A stretch of DNA of 64,000 bases from Actinomyces dentalis DSM 19115 (lineage in GTDB: Bacteria; Actinomycetota; Actinomycetes; Actinomycetales; Actinomycetaceae), in assembly GCF_000429225.1 (NCBI RefSeq), contig NZ_AUBL01000011.1, positions 1 to 64,000 on the forward strand. The letters run 5' to 3'. How positions within the stretch are numbered: the stretch's first letter is position 1; every line of letters starts with the position of its first letter. Positions 20,575 to 30,686 of this stretch are shown here, in pieces. A program made the position numbers and the translations under genes. The notes beneath the pieces were generated by a model, which was not told where the DNA came from, did not search any database, and saw only the letters and a list, made by a program, of their open reading frames with translations.

Positions 20575-22794
20575 TCAGAAGACCGAGATCCTCTCGGGGT
20601 AGTGGCACGCGACCTCGTGATCCTCCCCCTCGGAGGAGAAGTCCGGCATGGCCCCCAGGCACAGGGACCGCTGGTCCTCGGTGAGGACGTTCTTGAAGAC
20701 CTGGCAGCGCGTGCGGAAGCGGCAGCCCGACGGCGGGTTCGCCGGGGAGGGCAGGTCCCCCTCCAGGATGATGCGGCTGCGCCCCCGCTCCTTGGCGGGG
20801 TCGGGGATGGGGATCGCGGACAGCAGCGCCTGGGTGTAGGGGTGGGCGGGCGCGTCGAAGATGGCGTCGACGTCGCCCACCTCGACGATCTTGCCCAGGT
20901 ACATCACCGCCACCCGGTCGGCGATGTGGCGCACCACGGACAGGTCGTGGGCGACGAAGAGGTAGCTCAGGCCCAGGGTGGCGCGCAGCTCGTCGAGCAG
21001 GTTGATGACGCCGGCCTGGATGGACACGTCCAGGGCGGAGACCGGCTCGTCGAGCACGAGGAGCTTGGGCTCCAGGGCCAGGGCCCGGGCGATGCCGATG
21101 CGCTGGCGCTGCCCGCCGGAGAAGTTGCGCGGGTAGCGGTTGGCGTGACTCGGCTCCAGCCCGACGAGCTCCATGAGCTCGTCGACCCTCGGCGCGATAT
21201 CGGCCCTCCTCCAACCGTTGGCGCGCAGCGGCTCGGCGATGATGTCGAAGATCGGCTGGCGGGGGTCCAGCGAGGCCATGGGGTCCTGGAAGACGATCTG
21301 GAGGTCGCGCCGCACGGCCCTGCGGTCGGCCCTGCCCATTGACGCGGTGTCCTTGCCGAGGACGACGATGCGGCCCCGCTGCGGGGCCTGGAGCCCCAGG
21401 ACCTCCATGAGCGTCGTCGTCTTGCCGCAGCCGGACTCGCCGACGATCGCCAGGGTCTCCCCCTCGCGGACGTCGAAGGAGATGCCGTCGACCGCGTGCA
21501 CCGTCCCCACCCGCCGCTTGAAGACGGCGCCCTTCATGAGCGGGAACTCCTTGACCAGGTCCGTGGCCCGCACGACCTCCGTGCGCTCGCTGTGGGGCAG
21601 GGTGAGGGAGTCCGGCGTCTTGAGCGTGGGGACGGGGAAGATGTCGGTGTAGTCCAGGTTCTCGCGCTCGATCTCCTTCATGCGGCGGCAGGCGCTGTAC
21701 TGCGCGCCCGCAGCGGGCGGGCCGGCGACGGCGTTGGCGGTGTCGTCGGCGTCGTCGGCGTCGTCGGCATTGGCGGGGCCGGCGTCGTCGGCGGCGTCGC
21801 GCACCGGCAGGAGATCGGGCTCGCCCGCCAGGCACTCCTCGACCGCCATGGGGCAGCGCGGGGCGAAGGGGCAGCCGGCGGGCAGGTCCAGCAGCGACGG
21901 CGGGTTGCCCTCCAGGGTGGCCAGGGCGGAGTCCTTCTTGGCGTCCAGGCGCGGCAGGGATCCGAGCAGGCCGATCGTGTAGGGCATGCGGGAGCGGTAG
22001 AAGATGTCGTCGACGTCGCCCGCCTCCACGATGCGCCCCGCGTACATGACGGCCACCCGGTCGGCCATGCCGGCCACGACCCCCAGGTCGTGGGTGATCA
22101 TGATGACGCCGGCGCCGGTCTCCTTCTGGGCGGTGCGCAGCACGTCGAGGATCTGGGCCTGAATGGTGACGTCCAGGGCCGTGGTGGGCTCGTCGGCGAT
22201 AATGAGGTTCGGGTCGTTGGCGATGGCGATGGCGATGACGGCGCGCTGGCGCATGCCGCCGGAGAATTCGTGCGGGTAGGCCCTGGCCCGCACCTCCGGG
22301 TTGGGGATGCCCACGAGCTCGAGCAGCTCGACGGCGCGGTCCCAGGCCCTTCTGCGGTCCATCTTCGGGTTGTGGATCTGGAGCGCCTCGACGATCTGGG
22401 CGCCCACCGTGTAGACGGGGGTGAGCGCGGACAGCGGGTCCTGGAAGACCATCGACACCTGGGTGCCGCGGATCTTCGACATGTAGTCGTCGTCGCGTCC
22501 CAGGAGCTCGGTGCCGTGGAGGCGCACCGAGCCGGAGATCTGGGCGGACTCGTCGAGCAGGCCCATGACCGCCGTCGAGGTGACCGACTTGCCGGAGCCG
22601 GACTCGCCGACCAGGGCCAGGACCTCCCCGCGCCCGACGGTGAGGTTGACGCCGCGCACCGCGTTGACCCGCCCGTCCTCGGACGGGAAGGAGACGCGCA
22701 GGTCCGTCACCTCCAGCAGCGGGGCGTCGGAGGCGGGGTCGGGCAGCTCCTCGGACTCGAAGGCCGCGACGCTCGGGTTCTTCTTGGGGCTCAT
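20575..22794 (-). CDS. Fused OppD-OppF ATPase of peptide ABC transporter
   Basis: A 739-residue protein with two complete ABC ATPase domains. The first has Walker A GESGSGKS, signature FSGGMRQR and Walker B LIIADEP; the second has [16 protein letters not shown] and LLVLDEP. Each is followed by the Cys-containing oligopeptide-transporter C-terminal domain ([16 protein letters not shown]). The linker near residues 330-355 is Asp/Ala-rich and encoded by a GTCGTCGGC microsatellite. The start overlaps the oppC stop (ATGA). It powers import through the permeases encoded just upstream. Confidence 0.92.
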   Translation of the reverse strand: MSPKKNPSVAAFESEELPDPASDAPLLEVTDLRVSFPSEDGRVNAVRGVNLTVGRGEVLALVGESGSGKSVTSTAVMGLLDESAQISGSVRLHGTELLGRDDDYMSKIRGTQVSMVFQDPLSALTPVYTVGAQIVEALQIHNPKMDRRRAWDRAVELLELVGIPNPEVRARAYPHEFSGGMRQRAVIAIAIANDPNLIIADEPTTALDVTIQAQILDVLRTAQKETGAGVIMITHDLGVVAGMADRVAVMYAGRIVEAGDVDDIFYRSRMPYTIGLLGSLPRLDAKKDSALATLEGNPPSLLDLPAGCPFAPRCPMAVEECLAGEPDLLPVRDAADDAGPANADDADDADDTANAVAGPPAAGAQYSACRRMKEIERENLDYTDIFPVPTLKTPDSLTLPHSERTEVVRATDLVKEFPLMKGAVFKRRVGTVHAVDGISFDVREGETLAIVGESGCGKTTTLMEVLGLQAPQRGRIVVLGKDTASMGRADRRAVRRDLQIVFQDPMASLDPRQPIFDIIAEPLRANGWRRADIAPRVDELMELVGLEPSHANRYPRNFSGGQRQRIGIARALALEPKLLVLDEPVSALDVSIQAGVINLLDELRATLGLSYLFVAHDLSVVRHIADRVAVMYLGKIVEVGDVDAIFDAPAHPYTQALLSAIPIPDPAKERGRSRIILEGDLPSPANPPSGCRFRTRCQVFKNVLTEDQRSLCLGAMPDFSSEGEDHEVACHYPERISVF

Positions 22795-23804
22795 GCCTGG
22801 CCTCCGGACTTGGACGACGGGTCGACGGCGTCGCGCAGGCCGTCGCCCATGAAATTGACGCACACGAGCATAATGACGACGACGGCGGCGGGCGCGAGGA
22901 AGATCCAGGGGTAGGTCGTCGCCGAGCGCTGCCCCTCGGCGATGAGGGTTCCCAGGGAGGTGTTGGGCGCCTGAACCCCGAAGCCGAAGTAGGACAGGGT
23001 CGTTTCGCTGAGCACCGCGTAGGCGACGTTGACGGTCGCGTCCACAATGAGGAGGGAGGCGATGTTCGGGATGATGTGGCGGACGATGATGACCGGGCTG
23101 GGCACGTTCATGAAGCGCGCGGCATTGACGTAGTCGAGGTCCTTGACGCTCAGCGTCAGGGACCGCACCACGCGCGCCGTGAGCATCCACCCGAAACCCG
23201 CCAGGAGGATGATGAACAGGGCGATGGAGCCCTTCGACGCGCCGGCCCGCTGGGAGATGATGGCGATGATGAGGAAGGAGGGGACGACGAGCAGGAGGTC
23301 CGTCATCCACAGCGCGATCCGCTCCCACCAGCCCCCGAAGTAGGCCGCCGAGGAGCCGATGACCGCCGCGATGCCCGTCTGCAGGAGTGCGACGCACACG
23401 CCGATGAGCATTGACTTGCGGGTGCCCTCGGCGACCATGGCGAAGACGTCGCGGCCGACCTGGGTCGTGCCGAACCAGTGGTCGGCGCTCGGGGGCGACA
23501 GGAAGGCCCCCGTGTCCACGTCGGTGAAGGTCCACGAGCCGATCCTGTCGCCGAAGATCGCGAAGCCCGCGACGAGGAAGAAGCCGATCGCGCCGACGAC
23601 GGCGGTCCGGTTGCGCAGGAAGCGGCGCAGGGTGATCTGGCCCCGGGTCAGCCTCCTGGACGCCTTGGGGTCGTTCTCCCTCAGATCGCCGGCCTCGTCC
23701 TCCGAGGCGGGCACATCGGCGGGCTGCTCGACGGCGGAGTGGCCCCCGAGCGTCACCTGCTTGCCGATGGAGTCCATGCCGTTGGTCTGTGAATTGCGGG
23801 ACAT
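22791..23804 (-). CDS. Peptide ABC transporter permease, OppC type
   Basis: A 337-residue inner-membrane permease of the binding-protein-dependent family. An approximately 60-residue polar N-tail precedes the first helix ([20 protein letters not shown]). About six transmembrane helices follow, with the EAA loop near [21 protein letters not shown] and the C-terminal [15 protein letters not shown]. The start lies 2 bp past the oppB stop, and its own stop overlaps the ATPase start. Confidence 0.9.
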   Translation of the reverse strand: MSRNSQTNGMDSIGKQVTLGGHSAVEQPADVPASEDEAGDLRENDPKASRRLTRGQITLRRFLRNRTAVVGAIGFFLVAGFAIFGDRIGSWTFTDVDTGAFLSPPSADHWFGTTQVGRDVFAMVAEGTRKSMLIGVCVALLQTGIAAVIGSSAAYFGGWWERIALWMTDLLLVVPSFLIIAIISQRAGASKGSIALFIILLAGFGWMLTARVVRSLTLSVKDLDYVNAARFMNVPSPVIIVRHIIPNIASLLIVDATVNVAYAVLSETTLSYFGFGVQAPNTSLGTLIAEGQRSATTYPWIFLAPAAVVVIMLVCVNFMGDGLRDAVDPSSKSGGQA

Positions 23805-23806
23805 GG

Positions 23807-24766
23807 TCAGCTCACCCTCACACGGGGGTCGACGATTGCGACGAAGACATCGGACAGGAGCGCCCCCGTCAGCGTGCACAGGCCCGAGAAGGCCACGACC
23901 GCCGTCACGCCGTTGATGTCGTAGGTCGAGATGGACAGGATCGAGTACTCGCCCATGCCGTGCCAGCCGTAGACGCGCTCGGTGATGGCCGCGCCGGTGA
24001 ACAGGGCGGCCAGGGCGAAGGCGAAGTAGGTGGCCATGGGGATCAGGGCGGTGCGCAGCGCGTGGCGCGTGACGGCCTTGCGCTTGATCAGCCCCTTGGC
24101 CCGGGCGGTGCGCACGTAGTCGGCCCCCAGGGTGTCGAGCATGAGGTTGCGCTGGTAGCGCGAGTAGCTGGCGACGCCGCCCAGCGACATGGACAGGGTC
24201 GGCAGGAACAGGTGCTGGAGCCTGCTCACCACCCCGGAGCCCTCGCCGGTGAATTCGAAGACCTGGTAGCCGGTGGTCCGGTTGAACTCGACGGCGAGGA
24301 CCTGGAGGAGGATCGCTATGACCATCGCCGGGGTCGAGATCAGGATCATGGACAGCAGCGAGATCACGCGGTCCGAGAGCTTGTACTGGCGGGTGGCGGT
24401 CCACGCGCCCAGCGCGACGCCCCCGACCATTCCCACCGCGGCGCCGATGACGACCAGGCGCAGCGAGACGCCGATCTTGGTTCCGAGGATCCCGTTGACC
24501 GCCTCCCCCTTGGGGGTCGAGCCCCAGTCCCACGACAGCGCGACGGAGTGGAACCAGGAGAGGTAGCGGTCCCAGACGGGCAGCTCCGAACTGATGTTGT
24601 ACTCGATCAGACTGGCATTGATCGCATCCCAGTTGAGAGTCGGATCCTCGCGATTCCAGTTGTTGGCCGGATCCAGCGAGGCGGACGCCAGGAGGTACGC
24701 CAGCGAGGTCGCGATGAAGAGCAGCAGCGCATAGTTCGCGATCCTGCGCACTAGATAGGGGAACAT
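23807..24766 (-). CDS. Peptide ABC transporter permease, OppB type
   Basis: A 319-residue permease beginning [20 protein letters not shown], the standard OppB N-terminus. A periplasmic loop (about 35-100), then about five more helices and the EAA loop [14 protein letters not shown] follow. It is the first gene of the first cassette. AAGAGA lies upstream of ATG 24766; the frame runs open for 43 more codons without a better ribosome site. Confidence 0.9.
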   Translation of the reverse strand: MFPYLVRRIANYALLLFIATSLAYLLASASLDPANNWNREDPTLNWDAINASLIEYNISSELPVWDRYLSWFHSVALSWDWGSTPKGEAVNGILGTKIGVSLRLVVIGAAVGMVGGVALGAWTATRQYKLSDRVISLLSMILISTPAMVIAILLQVLAVEFNRTTGYQVFEFTGEGSGVVSRLQHLFLPTLSMSLGGVASYSRYQRNLMLDTLGADYVRTARAKGLIKRKAVTRHALRTALIPMATYFAFALAALFTGAAITERVYGWHGMGEYSILSISTYDINGVTAVVAFSGLCTLTGALLSDVFVAIVDPRVRVS

Positions 24767-25069
24767 TCGGTCTTCTCTTCCGGGGGACCGGGCGGGGCCG
24801 GGGAGCCGCGGCGGGCCCCGTCCCGTCCAGTTACGGACATCTGCGCACCCACCCGGGCACCCGGAAGATGACACCGTGTGGCGCGGACTGGGCACACGAT
24901 ACCCGAATCCCGAAACGCGTCCGACACGTCGGGGGCGCCGACCGGGGTCCCGCCGCGCGGGCGCGGGCGGCCGTCCGGAGCGATCCGCCCGCGCTCCCGC
25001 CGCGGGAGCACGGGCCGCCGACCGCTCGGAACGGCCCGCGAGAGGCCCTCCCCATGCCGCCTCCGCCGG
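24767..25069. other. Intergenic gap between the two opp cassettes
   Basis: This 303-bp interval separates the end of the second cassette (oppDF, 25070) from the first gene of the other (oppB, 24766), both on the minus strand. It must hold the promoter of the downstream cassette. I see no clear -10/-35 pair, terminator or small gene. Confidence 0.5.
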
Positions 25070-26857
25070 CTAGCGCTCCGGGCCCGCGCCCTCGCCGTAC
25101 AGGGGGATGGAGGCCCCCGGCACGGCGTCGATGAGCTCGCGGGTGTAGTCCTCGCGCGGATGGGCGAAGAGCTCGTCGGCGGCCCCGGACTCCACCACCC
25201 GGCCGTGCTGCATGACGACGACGTCGTCGGCCACCTGGCGCACCACCGCCAGGTCGTGGGTGATGAACAGGTAGGTCAGCCCCAGGTCGGTCTGCAGTTC
25301 GGCCAGCAGGCGCAGGATCTGGGCCTGGACGAGGACGTCCAGGGCGGAGACGGCCTCGTCCAGGACGACGATCTCCGGCTTGAGGGCCAGGGCCCGGGCG
25401 ATGGCGACGCGCTGGCGCTGCCCGCCGGAGAGCTCGTTGGGGTAGCGGCGCATGACCGAGCGCGGCAGGGCCACCATGTCGAGCAGCTCGGCGACCCTGG
25501 CCCCGCGCTCCTTGGCGGTGCCGATGCGGTGGACCCGCAGCGGCTCCTCGACGACCCGGTAGATGGAGTACATGGGGTCCAGGGAGCCGTAGGGGTTCTG
25601 GAAGACCGGCTGCATGATGCGGCGCAGCGCGAAGAGCTCCCTGGGGCCCAGGGTGGACAGGTCGACCCCGTTGTGGAAGACCTTGCCCTCGGTGGGGTCC
25701 AGGAGGTTGAGGATCATATTGGCCACCGTGGACTTGCCCGAGCCGGACTCGCCCACCAGCGCCGTCGTCGTCCCCCGCCGCACCCCGAAGGTGACGTCGT
25801 CGACCGCCTTGAGGGTCTTGGCCTCCCCCCTGGCGCCGCGCACGTCGAAGACCTTCGTCAGGTGCTCCACGCGCAGGATCTCGTCAGCGTCCTCGGCGAT
25901 GGGGCGCACCCCCAGCTCGTCCTCGGTCACCTTGATCCCGGCCGCGTGGGCGCTCTCAATGCGGTGGGAGGCCAGGGAGGGCGCCGACTGGACCAGGCGC
26001 CGGGTGTAGGGGTGGCGCGGGTCCTGGAGCACCTCGATGCTCGGACCGGACTCGACCACGCGGCCGCGGTGCATGACGACGATGTGCTCGGCGCGCTCGG
26101 CGGCCAGGCCCAGGTCGTGGGTGATGAAGAGCATGGCCGTGCCCAGGGATCGGATCTGGCCCTGGAGGTGGTCGAGGATGCGGCGCTGGACGGTGACGTC
26201 CAGGGCGCTGGTGGGCTCGTCGGCGATGAGCAGGCGGGGCCGGGCGGCCAGGCCGATGGCGATGAGGGCGCGCTGGCGCATGCCGCCGGAGAACTCGTGC
26301 GGGTACTGGCGCGCCCGGCGGGCGGCGTCGGGCAGCCCGGCGTCCTCCAGCAGCAGGGCCACCTGCTCGTCGACCCCGATCTTCTCCGAGGGGGACAGGT
26401 CCTCGCCCTTCTCGGCGGCGGCGATCGCGGCGAGGCGGTCGTCGGCGACGCCGGCCAGGCCGTTGGCGCGCAGAGCCTCCTTGACCTGGAAGCCGATGGA
26501 CCACACGGGGTTGAGGTTGGTCATGGGGTCCTGGGGGACCAGGCCGATGCTGCTGCCGCGCAGCTCCCGGTACCTCCTGGACGAGGCGCGGGTGATGTCC
26601 TCGCCGTCGAAGCGGATCGACCCGCCGGTCACGTGGCCGGTGCCGGGCAGCAGGCCGATGACGGCGGCGGCCAGGGACGACTTGCCGGAGCCGGACTCCC
26701 CCACGACGGCCACGGACTGGCCCGGGTAGAGGGTGAGATTTGCCCCGCGCACGGCGGGGACGAGGCCCGTTGAGGAGCGGAAGGCAACCTCGAGGTCGGT
26801 GATCTGCAGCAGCGGGGCCTGATCGGCCGGGGTCATCGGGTTGTCGTGGGAACTCAC
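25070..26857 (-). CDS. Fused OppD-OppF ATPase, second peptide ABC transporter
   Basis: A 595-residue double ABC ATPase. Walker A GESGSGKS occurs in both halves; signatures are FSGGMRQR and LSGGQRQR, and Walker B regions LLIADEP and IVVLDEA. In the second Walker B region the residue after Glu is Ala rather than Pro, a common variant. It starts at GTG 26857, overlapping the oppC stop as GTGA. It is about 145 residues shorter than its paralogue at 20575 and lacks the Asp/Ala linker and the Cys-rich insertions. Confidence 0.92.
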   Translation of the reverse strand: MSSHDNPMTPADQAPLLQITDLEVAFRSSTGLVPAVRGANLTLYPGQSVAVVGESGSGKSSLAAAVIGLLPGTGHVTGGSIRFDGEDITRASSRRYRELRGSSIGLVPQDPMTNLNPVWSIGFQVKEALRANGLAGVADDRLAAIAAAEKGEDLSPSEKIGVDEQVALLLEDAGLPDAARRARQYPHEFSGGMRQRALIAIGLAARPRLLIADEPTSALDVTVQRRILDHLQGQIRSLGTAMLFITHDLGLAAERAEHIVVMHRGRVVESGPSIEVLQDPRHPYTRRLVQSAPSLASHRIESAHAAGIKVTEDELGVRPIAEDADEILRVEHLTKVFDVRGARGEAKTLKAVDDVTFGVRRGTTTALVGESGSGKSTVANMILNLLDPTEGKVFHNGVDLSTLGPRELFALRRIMQPVFQNPYGSLDPMYSIYRVVEEPLRVHRIGTAKERGARVAELLDMVALPRSVMRRYPNELSGGQRQRVAIARALALKPEIVVLDEAVSALDVLVQAQILRLLAELQTDLGLTYLFITHDLAVVRQVADDVVVMQHGRVVESGAADELFAHPREDYTRELIDAVPGASIPLYGEGAGPER

Positions 26858-27813
26858 TTGCGCGCCTTCGGGTCGAGGGCGTCGCGCACGGCGTCGCCCA
26901 TCATGATGAAGCCGAGGACGGTCAGGGCCAGCGCCCCGCCCGGGTACCACAGCACGGAGATGTTGTCGCGCAGGGCGGTCTTGGCGGCGGCGATGTCCGC
27001 CCCCCAGGACACGACGGTGGGCGGCAGACCGATGCCCAGGAAGGACAGGGTCGCCTCGGCGACGATGAAGCTGCCCAGCTGGACGGTGGCGGTGACGATG
27101 ATGGGCGCCGCCGCGTTGGGCAGGACGTGGCGCATCAGGATGGCGAACCTGCCCGAGCCCAGGGAGCGGGCGGCGGTCACGAAGTCCTCGTTCTTGACGC
27201 TCATCACCGCCCCCCGGGTGATGCGGGCGATCTGGGGCCACCCGAAGACCGCCAGGACGAGGACGACGGTGAGGATCGAGGAGCGCCCCTTGAACATCTG
27301 CATGACGACGATCGCCGCCAGGACGAAGGGCACCGCGAAGAAGACGTCGGTGATGCGGGCGAGCAGGGTGTCCGCCCAGCCGCCGAAGAAGCCGGCCAGA
27401 GCCCCGACGACCACGCCCAGGACCAGGACGAGGAGGGTGGTGAGCACGCCCACCGTCACCGAGGCCCGCGCCCCGTAGACGGTGCGGGCGTAGATGTCGC
27501 AGCCCTGCTGGTTGAAGCCGAAGGGGTGGCCCGGGGCGGGGGCGCCGTAGGAGTGCTTGAGCTCGCAGAAGGTCGGGTCCGCGCTCACGAACAGGCCCGG
27601 GACGAGCGACAGGGCCACGACCGCGGCGATGAGGAGGGCGGAGACCCAGAAGATGGGGCGGCGGCGCAGCTGCTTCCACGCCTCCCCCCACATGGAGGCC
27701 GGGGCGCTCTCGTCGGCGACGGCGTCGACGGCGCCCAGCCCCTGCTCGTCGGTCTGGGCGACGTAGCGCTCCTGCCCGGGGCGCGCGACGGATGGGCTGG
27801 AATTGTCAGACAT
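26854..27813 (-). CDS. Peptide ABC transporter permease, OppC type, second system
   Basis: A 319-residue permease: polar N-tail with WGEAWKQLRRRPIFWVSALL leading into helix 1, an extracytoplasmic loop with two cysteines (FCELKHSYG, QQGCDIYARTVYG), and the EAA loop EDFVTAARSLGSG. The C-terminus MMGDAVRDALDPKARK is typical. It overlaps the oppB-like gene by 8 bp and the ATPase gene by 4 bp, indicating coupled translation. Confidence 0.9.
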   Translation of the reverse strand: MSDNSSPSVARPGQERYVAQTDEQGLGAVDAVADESAPASMWGEAWKQLRRRPIFWVSALLIAAVVALSLVPGLFVSADPTFCELKHSYGAPAPGHPFGFNQQGCDIYARTVYGARASVTVGVLTTLLVLVLGVVVGALAGFFGGWADTLLARITDVFFAVPFVLAAIVVMQMFKGRSSILTVVLVLAVFGWPQIARITRGAVMSVKNEDFVTAARSLGSGRFAILMRHVLPNAAAPIIVTATVQLGSFIVAEATLSFLGIGLPPTVVSWGADIAAAKTALRDNISVLWYPGGALALTVLGFIMMGDAVRDALDPKARK

Positions 27814-28735
27814 AGCGGATCCTCGGGTCGAGGGCGGCGTAGAGGAGGTCGACGAGGAGGTTGGAGAGGATGAAGACGATGATGAGGACGGTGGTGAAGG
27901 CCACGACCGTCGGCCCCTCGCCGGTGTTGATCGACTTGTAGAGGTTCCCGCCGACGCCGTTGATGTTGAAGATGCCCTCGGTGACGATGGCCCCGCCCAT
28001 GAGCGAGCCGAGGTCGGCCCCCAGGAAGGTGACCACGGGCACCAGGGAGTTGCGCAGGACGTGGACGATCATGACCCGCGGGCCGGACAGGCCCTTGGCC
28101 CGGGCGGTGCGCACGTGGTCGGCGGAGAGGTTCTCGGCGACCTGCGTGCGCGTCAGCCGCAGCACGTAGGCGAAGGACACCCCGCCCAGCACGAGCGCCG
28201 GCATGAGCAGCTCCCTGAACCCGGGGGAGTTGCCCGCCGTCGTCGGCAGCCAGCCCAGCTTGACGCCGATGACGAATTGCAGGACGAAGCCGATGACGAA
28301 GGTGGGCACGGCGATGACCACCAGGGACAGCACCAGCGCCGTGGCGTCGAACCACCCGCCCTTGCGGATCCCGGCGATGAGCCCGACGGCGATGCCCGCC
28401 ACGGCCTCGAAGAGCAGCGCCATGAGCGAGAGCTTGATGGTGACGGGGTACACGTCCGCCAGCTTCTCGATGATCGGGCGCGAGCCGCGCAGGGTGACGC
28501 CCAGATCGAGGGTGAACACGCCCTTGAGGAAGAGCAGGTACTGGACGAGGAAGGGCTTGTCCAGGTTGTACTCGGCGCGGATCTGGGCCTGCACGGCGGG
28601 GCTGAGGGAGCGGTCCCCGCCCATGGCGGCGACCGGGTCCCCCGGCAGGAGGAAGACCATGGCGTAGACGAGCAGGGTGGCTCCGAAGAAGACGGGGATC
28701 ATCTGCAAGAGCCTGCGGCAGGCGTAGCGGAGCAT
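27806..28735 (-). CDS. Peptide ABC transporter permease, OppB type, second system
   Basis: A 309-residue permease starting MLRYACRRLLQMIPVFFGAT, with LPGDPVAAMGG in the first outer loop and the EAA loop [15 protein letters not shown]. About six helices are visible. It lies 60 bp after the binding-protein gene, so this cassette reads oppA-oppB-oppC-oppDF, a different gene order from the neighbouring one (oppB-oppC-oppDF-oppA). Confidence 0.9.
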   Translation of the reverse strand: MLRYACRRLLQMIPVFFGATLLVYAMVFLLPGDPVAAMGGDRSLSPAVQAQIRAEYNLDKPFLVQYLLFLKGVFTLDLGVTLRGSRPIIEKLADVYPVTIKLSLMALLFEAVAGIAVGLIAGIRKGGWFDATALVLSLVVIAVPTFVIGFVLQFVIGVKLGWLPTTAGNSPGFRELLMPALVLGGVSFAYVLRLTRTQVAENLSADHVRTARAKGLSGPRVMIVHVLRNSLVPVVTFLGADLGSLMGGAIVTEGIFNINGVGGNLYKSINTGEGPTVVAFTTVLIIVFILSNLLVDLLYAALDPRIRYV

Positions 28736-28795
28736 GGGATTGTCCTCGGGTCGCGGCGCCGCGGGCCCGGTGCGGGCCCGCGGCGCCTGGGCGGG

Positions 28796-30433
28796 TCAGA
28801 AGGCCTTGATCTTCTCGGCCTGCTCCCACAGGCTCTTGGCCTGGGCCGCATCGAAGGCGAGGACCTCGTTGCCGGGCACCGTGGCGCTCCAGCCGGCGAT
28901 GACCGGGCTGGTGAAGTCGGAGGCCGGGGTGCGGGTGTCGTAGTAGAGCGTTCCGCAGATCTCCTGGCGGTTGATGGCCCGCGACAGGGCGGCCCGGCGC
29001 AGGCGGCCCTCCTCGTCCATCTGGAAGTGCTCGGCCTTGACGTTGATGGCGAAGGCCTGGAAGACGGCGCCGGGCTGGTTGACCGCGCGCTCGCCCAGCT
29101 CGCTCTTGAAGGAGGACAGGGCGGAGTCCGGGATGGCGTCGATGACGTCGACGGCGTCGGACTGGAGGTCGGAGTAGGCGGCGTCGTAGTCCTGGTAGAA
29201 GGTGAAGGTGATGCCCTCGTTGGCCACGGTGCGCGAGCCCTGGTAGGAGGGGTTCTTGGCCAGCACCGCCTGGGAGTCGTGCTCCCAGGAGGACAGGGTG
29301 TAGGGGCCGTTGCCGATCGGCTTCTCGCCGAAGGCCTTCATGTCCGCGTAGGCGGACTCGGGCAGGGGGTAGAAGGCCGAGTACCCCAGGCGCAGGGCGA
29401 AGTCGGAGGCCGGCGCCTTGAGGGCGACGGTGAAGGTGTGGTCGTCGACCTTGACCAGGCCGGTCAGCTCGGAGTCCGCCTCGTAGGAGAAGCCCTCGAT
29501 GATCTCGTAGAAGTAGCTGGACAGCTGCTTGTTGCTCAGCAGGGCGCCGTAGTTCCAGGCCTTGATGAAGGAGTCGGCGGTCACCGCGCTGCCGTCGGAG
29601 AAGGTCCAGCCGGGCTTGATCTTGATGGTGAAGTGCTGGTTGTCCGTGGTCTCGATGGACTCGGCGACCTCGTTGACCACCGAGCCGTCGGCCTTGTAGG
29701 CGACCAGTCCGGAGAAGACCAGGTCGACGATGCGCCCGCCGCCGACCTCGTTGGTGTTGGAGGGCACCAGCGGGTTCTGCGGCTCGGTGCCGTTGGCCAG
29801 GACGACGCCGCCGGGGGCGGTGGTCTTGATCTGGGAGTACACCGGCACGGAGTGCCAGTCGAAGACCACGTCGGAGACGTTCTTGGAGTAGCCGCCGAAG
29901 CCGTTCTGGTACCACAGGGGGATGGCCGGCAGGTCCTTGAACAGGACGGACTGGGCCTGGGTGTAGAAGCCCAGCGCCGCGGTATCGTCCGACGCCGCGG
30001 CCGCCTGGGCCAGGAAGCCGTCGAACTCCTGCGAGGAGTAGTCCGAGTCGTTGGAGCCGGCGCCGGTCTGGTAGACGGCGCCGAGGAAATTGTTCATCGA
30101 GGGGTAGTCCGCCTGCCAGCCGGTGCGGAAGGCGCCGACGAGGGTGCGGTCGGTGACCTGCTTGCGCAGCTCGGAGAACTGGGCGACGGGCAGGGGCTCC
30201 ATGGTGATGCCCAGGGTGTTGGTCACCGAGTTGCAGACGGCCTCGACCCATGCCTTGTGGGGGCCGTCGGCGTTGTAGGCGAGGGTGAGCTTGCCGCCGG
30301 AGGCCTGCCCGGAGCCGGAGCCGGCCGAGGCGCCGCCCGAACTGGAGCCGGAGCCGCAGCCGGCGAGGAGGATGGCGGCGACGCCGGCGGCGCCCAGGCC
30401 GAAGGATCGGCGCGAGATCAGTGGATGGTTCAC
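28796..30433 (-). CDS. Circularly permuted oligopeptide-binding lipoprotein
   Basis: A 545-residue family 5 substrate-binding lipoprotein with lipobox ILLAGC (Cys26). The domain order is unusual. Right after the signal peptide and a Ser/Gly linker come residues 48-202 (LTLAYNADGPHKAWVEAVC to WHSVPVYSQI), which in normal relatives form the last quarter of the protein. The usual N-terminal part follows (GTEPQNPLVPSNTNEVGGG, then IVDLVFSGL) and runs to a stop after LWEQAEKIKAF, where relatives would continue into the LTLAYNADG block. The frame is unbroken. GTG 30433 was chosen because GGAGG lies 5 bases upstream; ATG 30445 has no such site. It heads the second peptide-uptake operon. Confidence 0.85.
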   Translation of the reverse strand: MNHPLISRRSFGLGAAGVAAILLAGCGSGSSSGGASAGSGSGQASGGKLTLAYNADGPHKAWVEAVCNSVTNTLGITMEPLPVAQFSELRKQVTDRTLVGAFRTGWQADYPSMNNFLGAVYQTGAGSNDSDYSSQEFDGFLAQAAAASDDTAALGFYTQAQSVLFKDLPAIPLWYQNGFGGYSKNVSDVVFDWHSVPVYSQIKTTAPGGVVLANGTEPQNPLVPSNTNEVGGGRIVDLVFSGLVAYKADGSVVNEVAESIETTDNQHFTIKIKPGWTFSDGSAVTADSFIKAWNYGALLSNKQLSSYFYEIIEGFSYEADSELTGLVKVDDHTFTVALKAPASDFALRLGYSAFYPLPESAYADMKAFGEKPIGNGPYTLSSWEHDSQAVLAKNPSYQGSRTVANEGITFTFYQDYDAAYSDLQSDAVDVIDAIPDSALSSFKSELGERAVNQPGAVFQAFAINVKAEHFQMDEEGRLRRAALSRAINRQEICGTLYYDTRTPASDFTSPVIAGWSATVPGNEVLAFDAAQAKSLWEQAEKIKAF

Positions 30434-30686
30434 GGGGGCCTCCATGTGGGTCGAGATGGCGGTGCTGCGGGCACCGTGGCCGAGCGGGCGAGAGTTGAAC
30501 TTGACCGTATTTTTATACACGACTATTCACCCCCTCCCGCACCCGCAGTGCGGCGCCTCCACGAGAACGAGAGGCCATTCATCAACAAAAGTGATAAAGG
30601 TCACTTCGTCGTGGTCGTGCGGCGGCCCGCCCCCGGGCCCCGCCGCCATGGCGCGCCGGGGCGCCGCGCGGCCGCTCACCGGACGC
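30434..30686 (-). promoter_or_regulatory. AT-richer leader of the second opp operon
   Basis: The 253-bp gap before the permuted binding-protein gene includes an AT-rich patch. On the minus strand it reads TATAAAAATACGG at 30517-30505, about 75-85 bases before the GTG start, a possible -10 region. No convincing -35 hexamer was found at the right distance. The stretch 30570-30610 is also unusually AT-rich for this genome. Confidence 0.25.
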
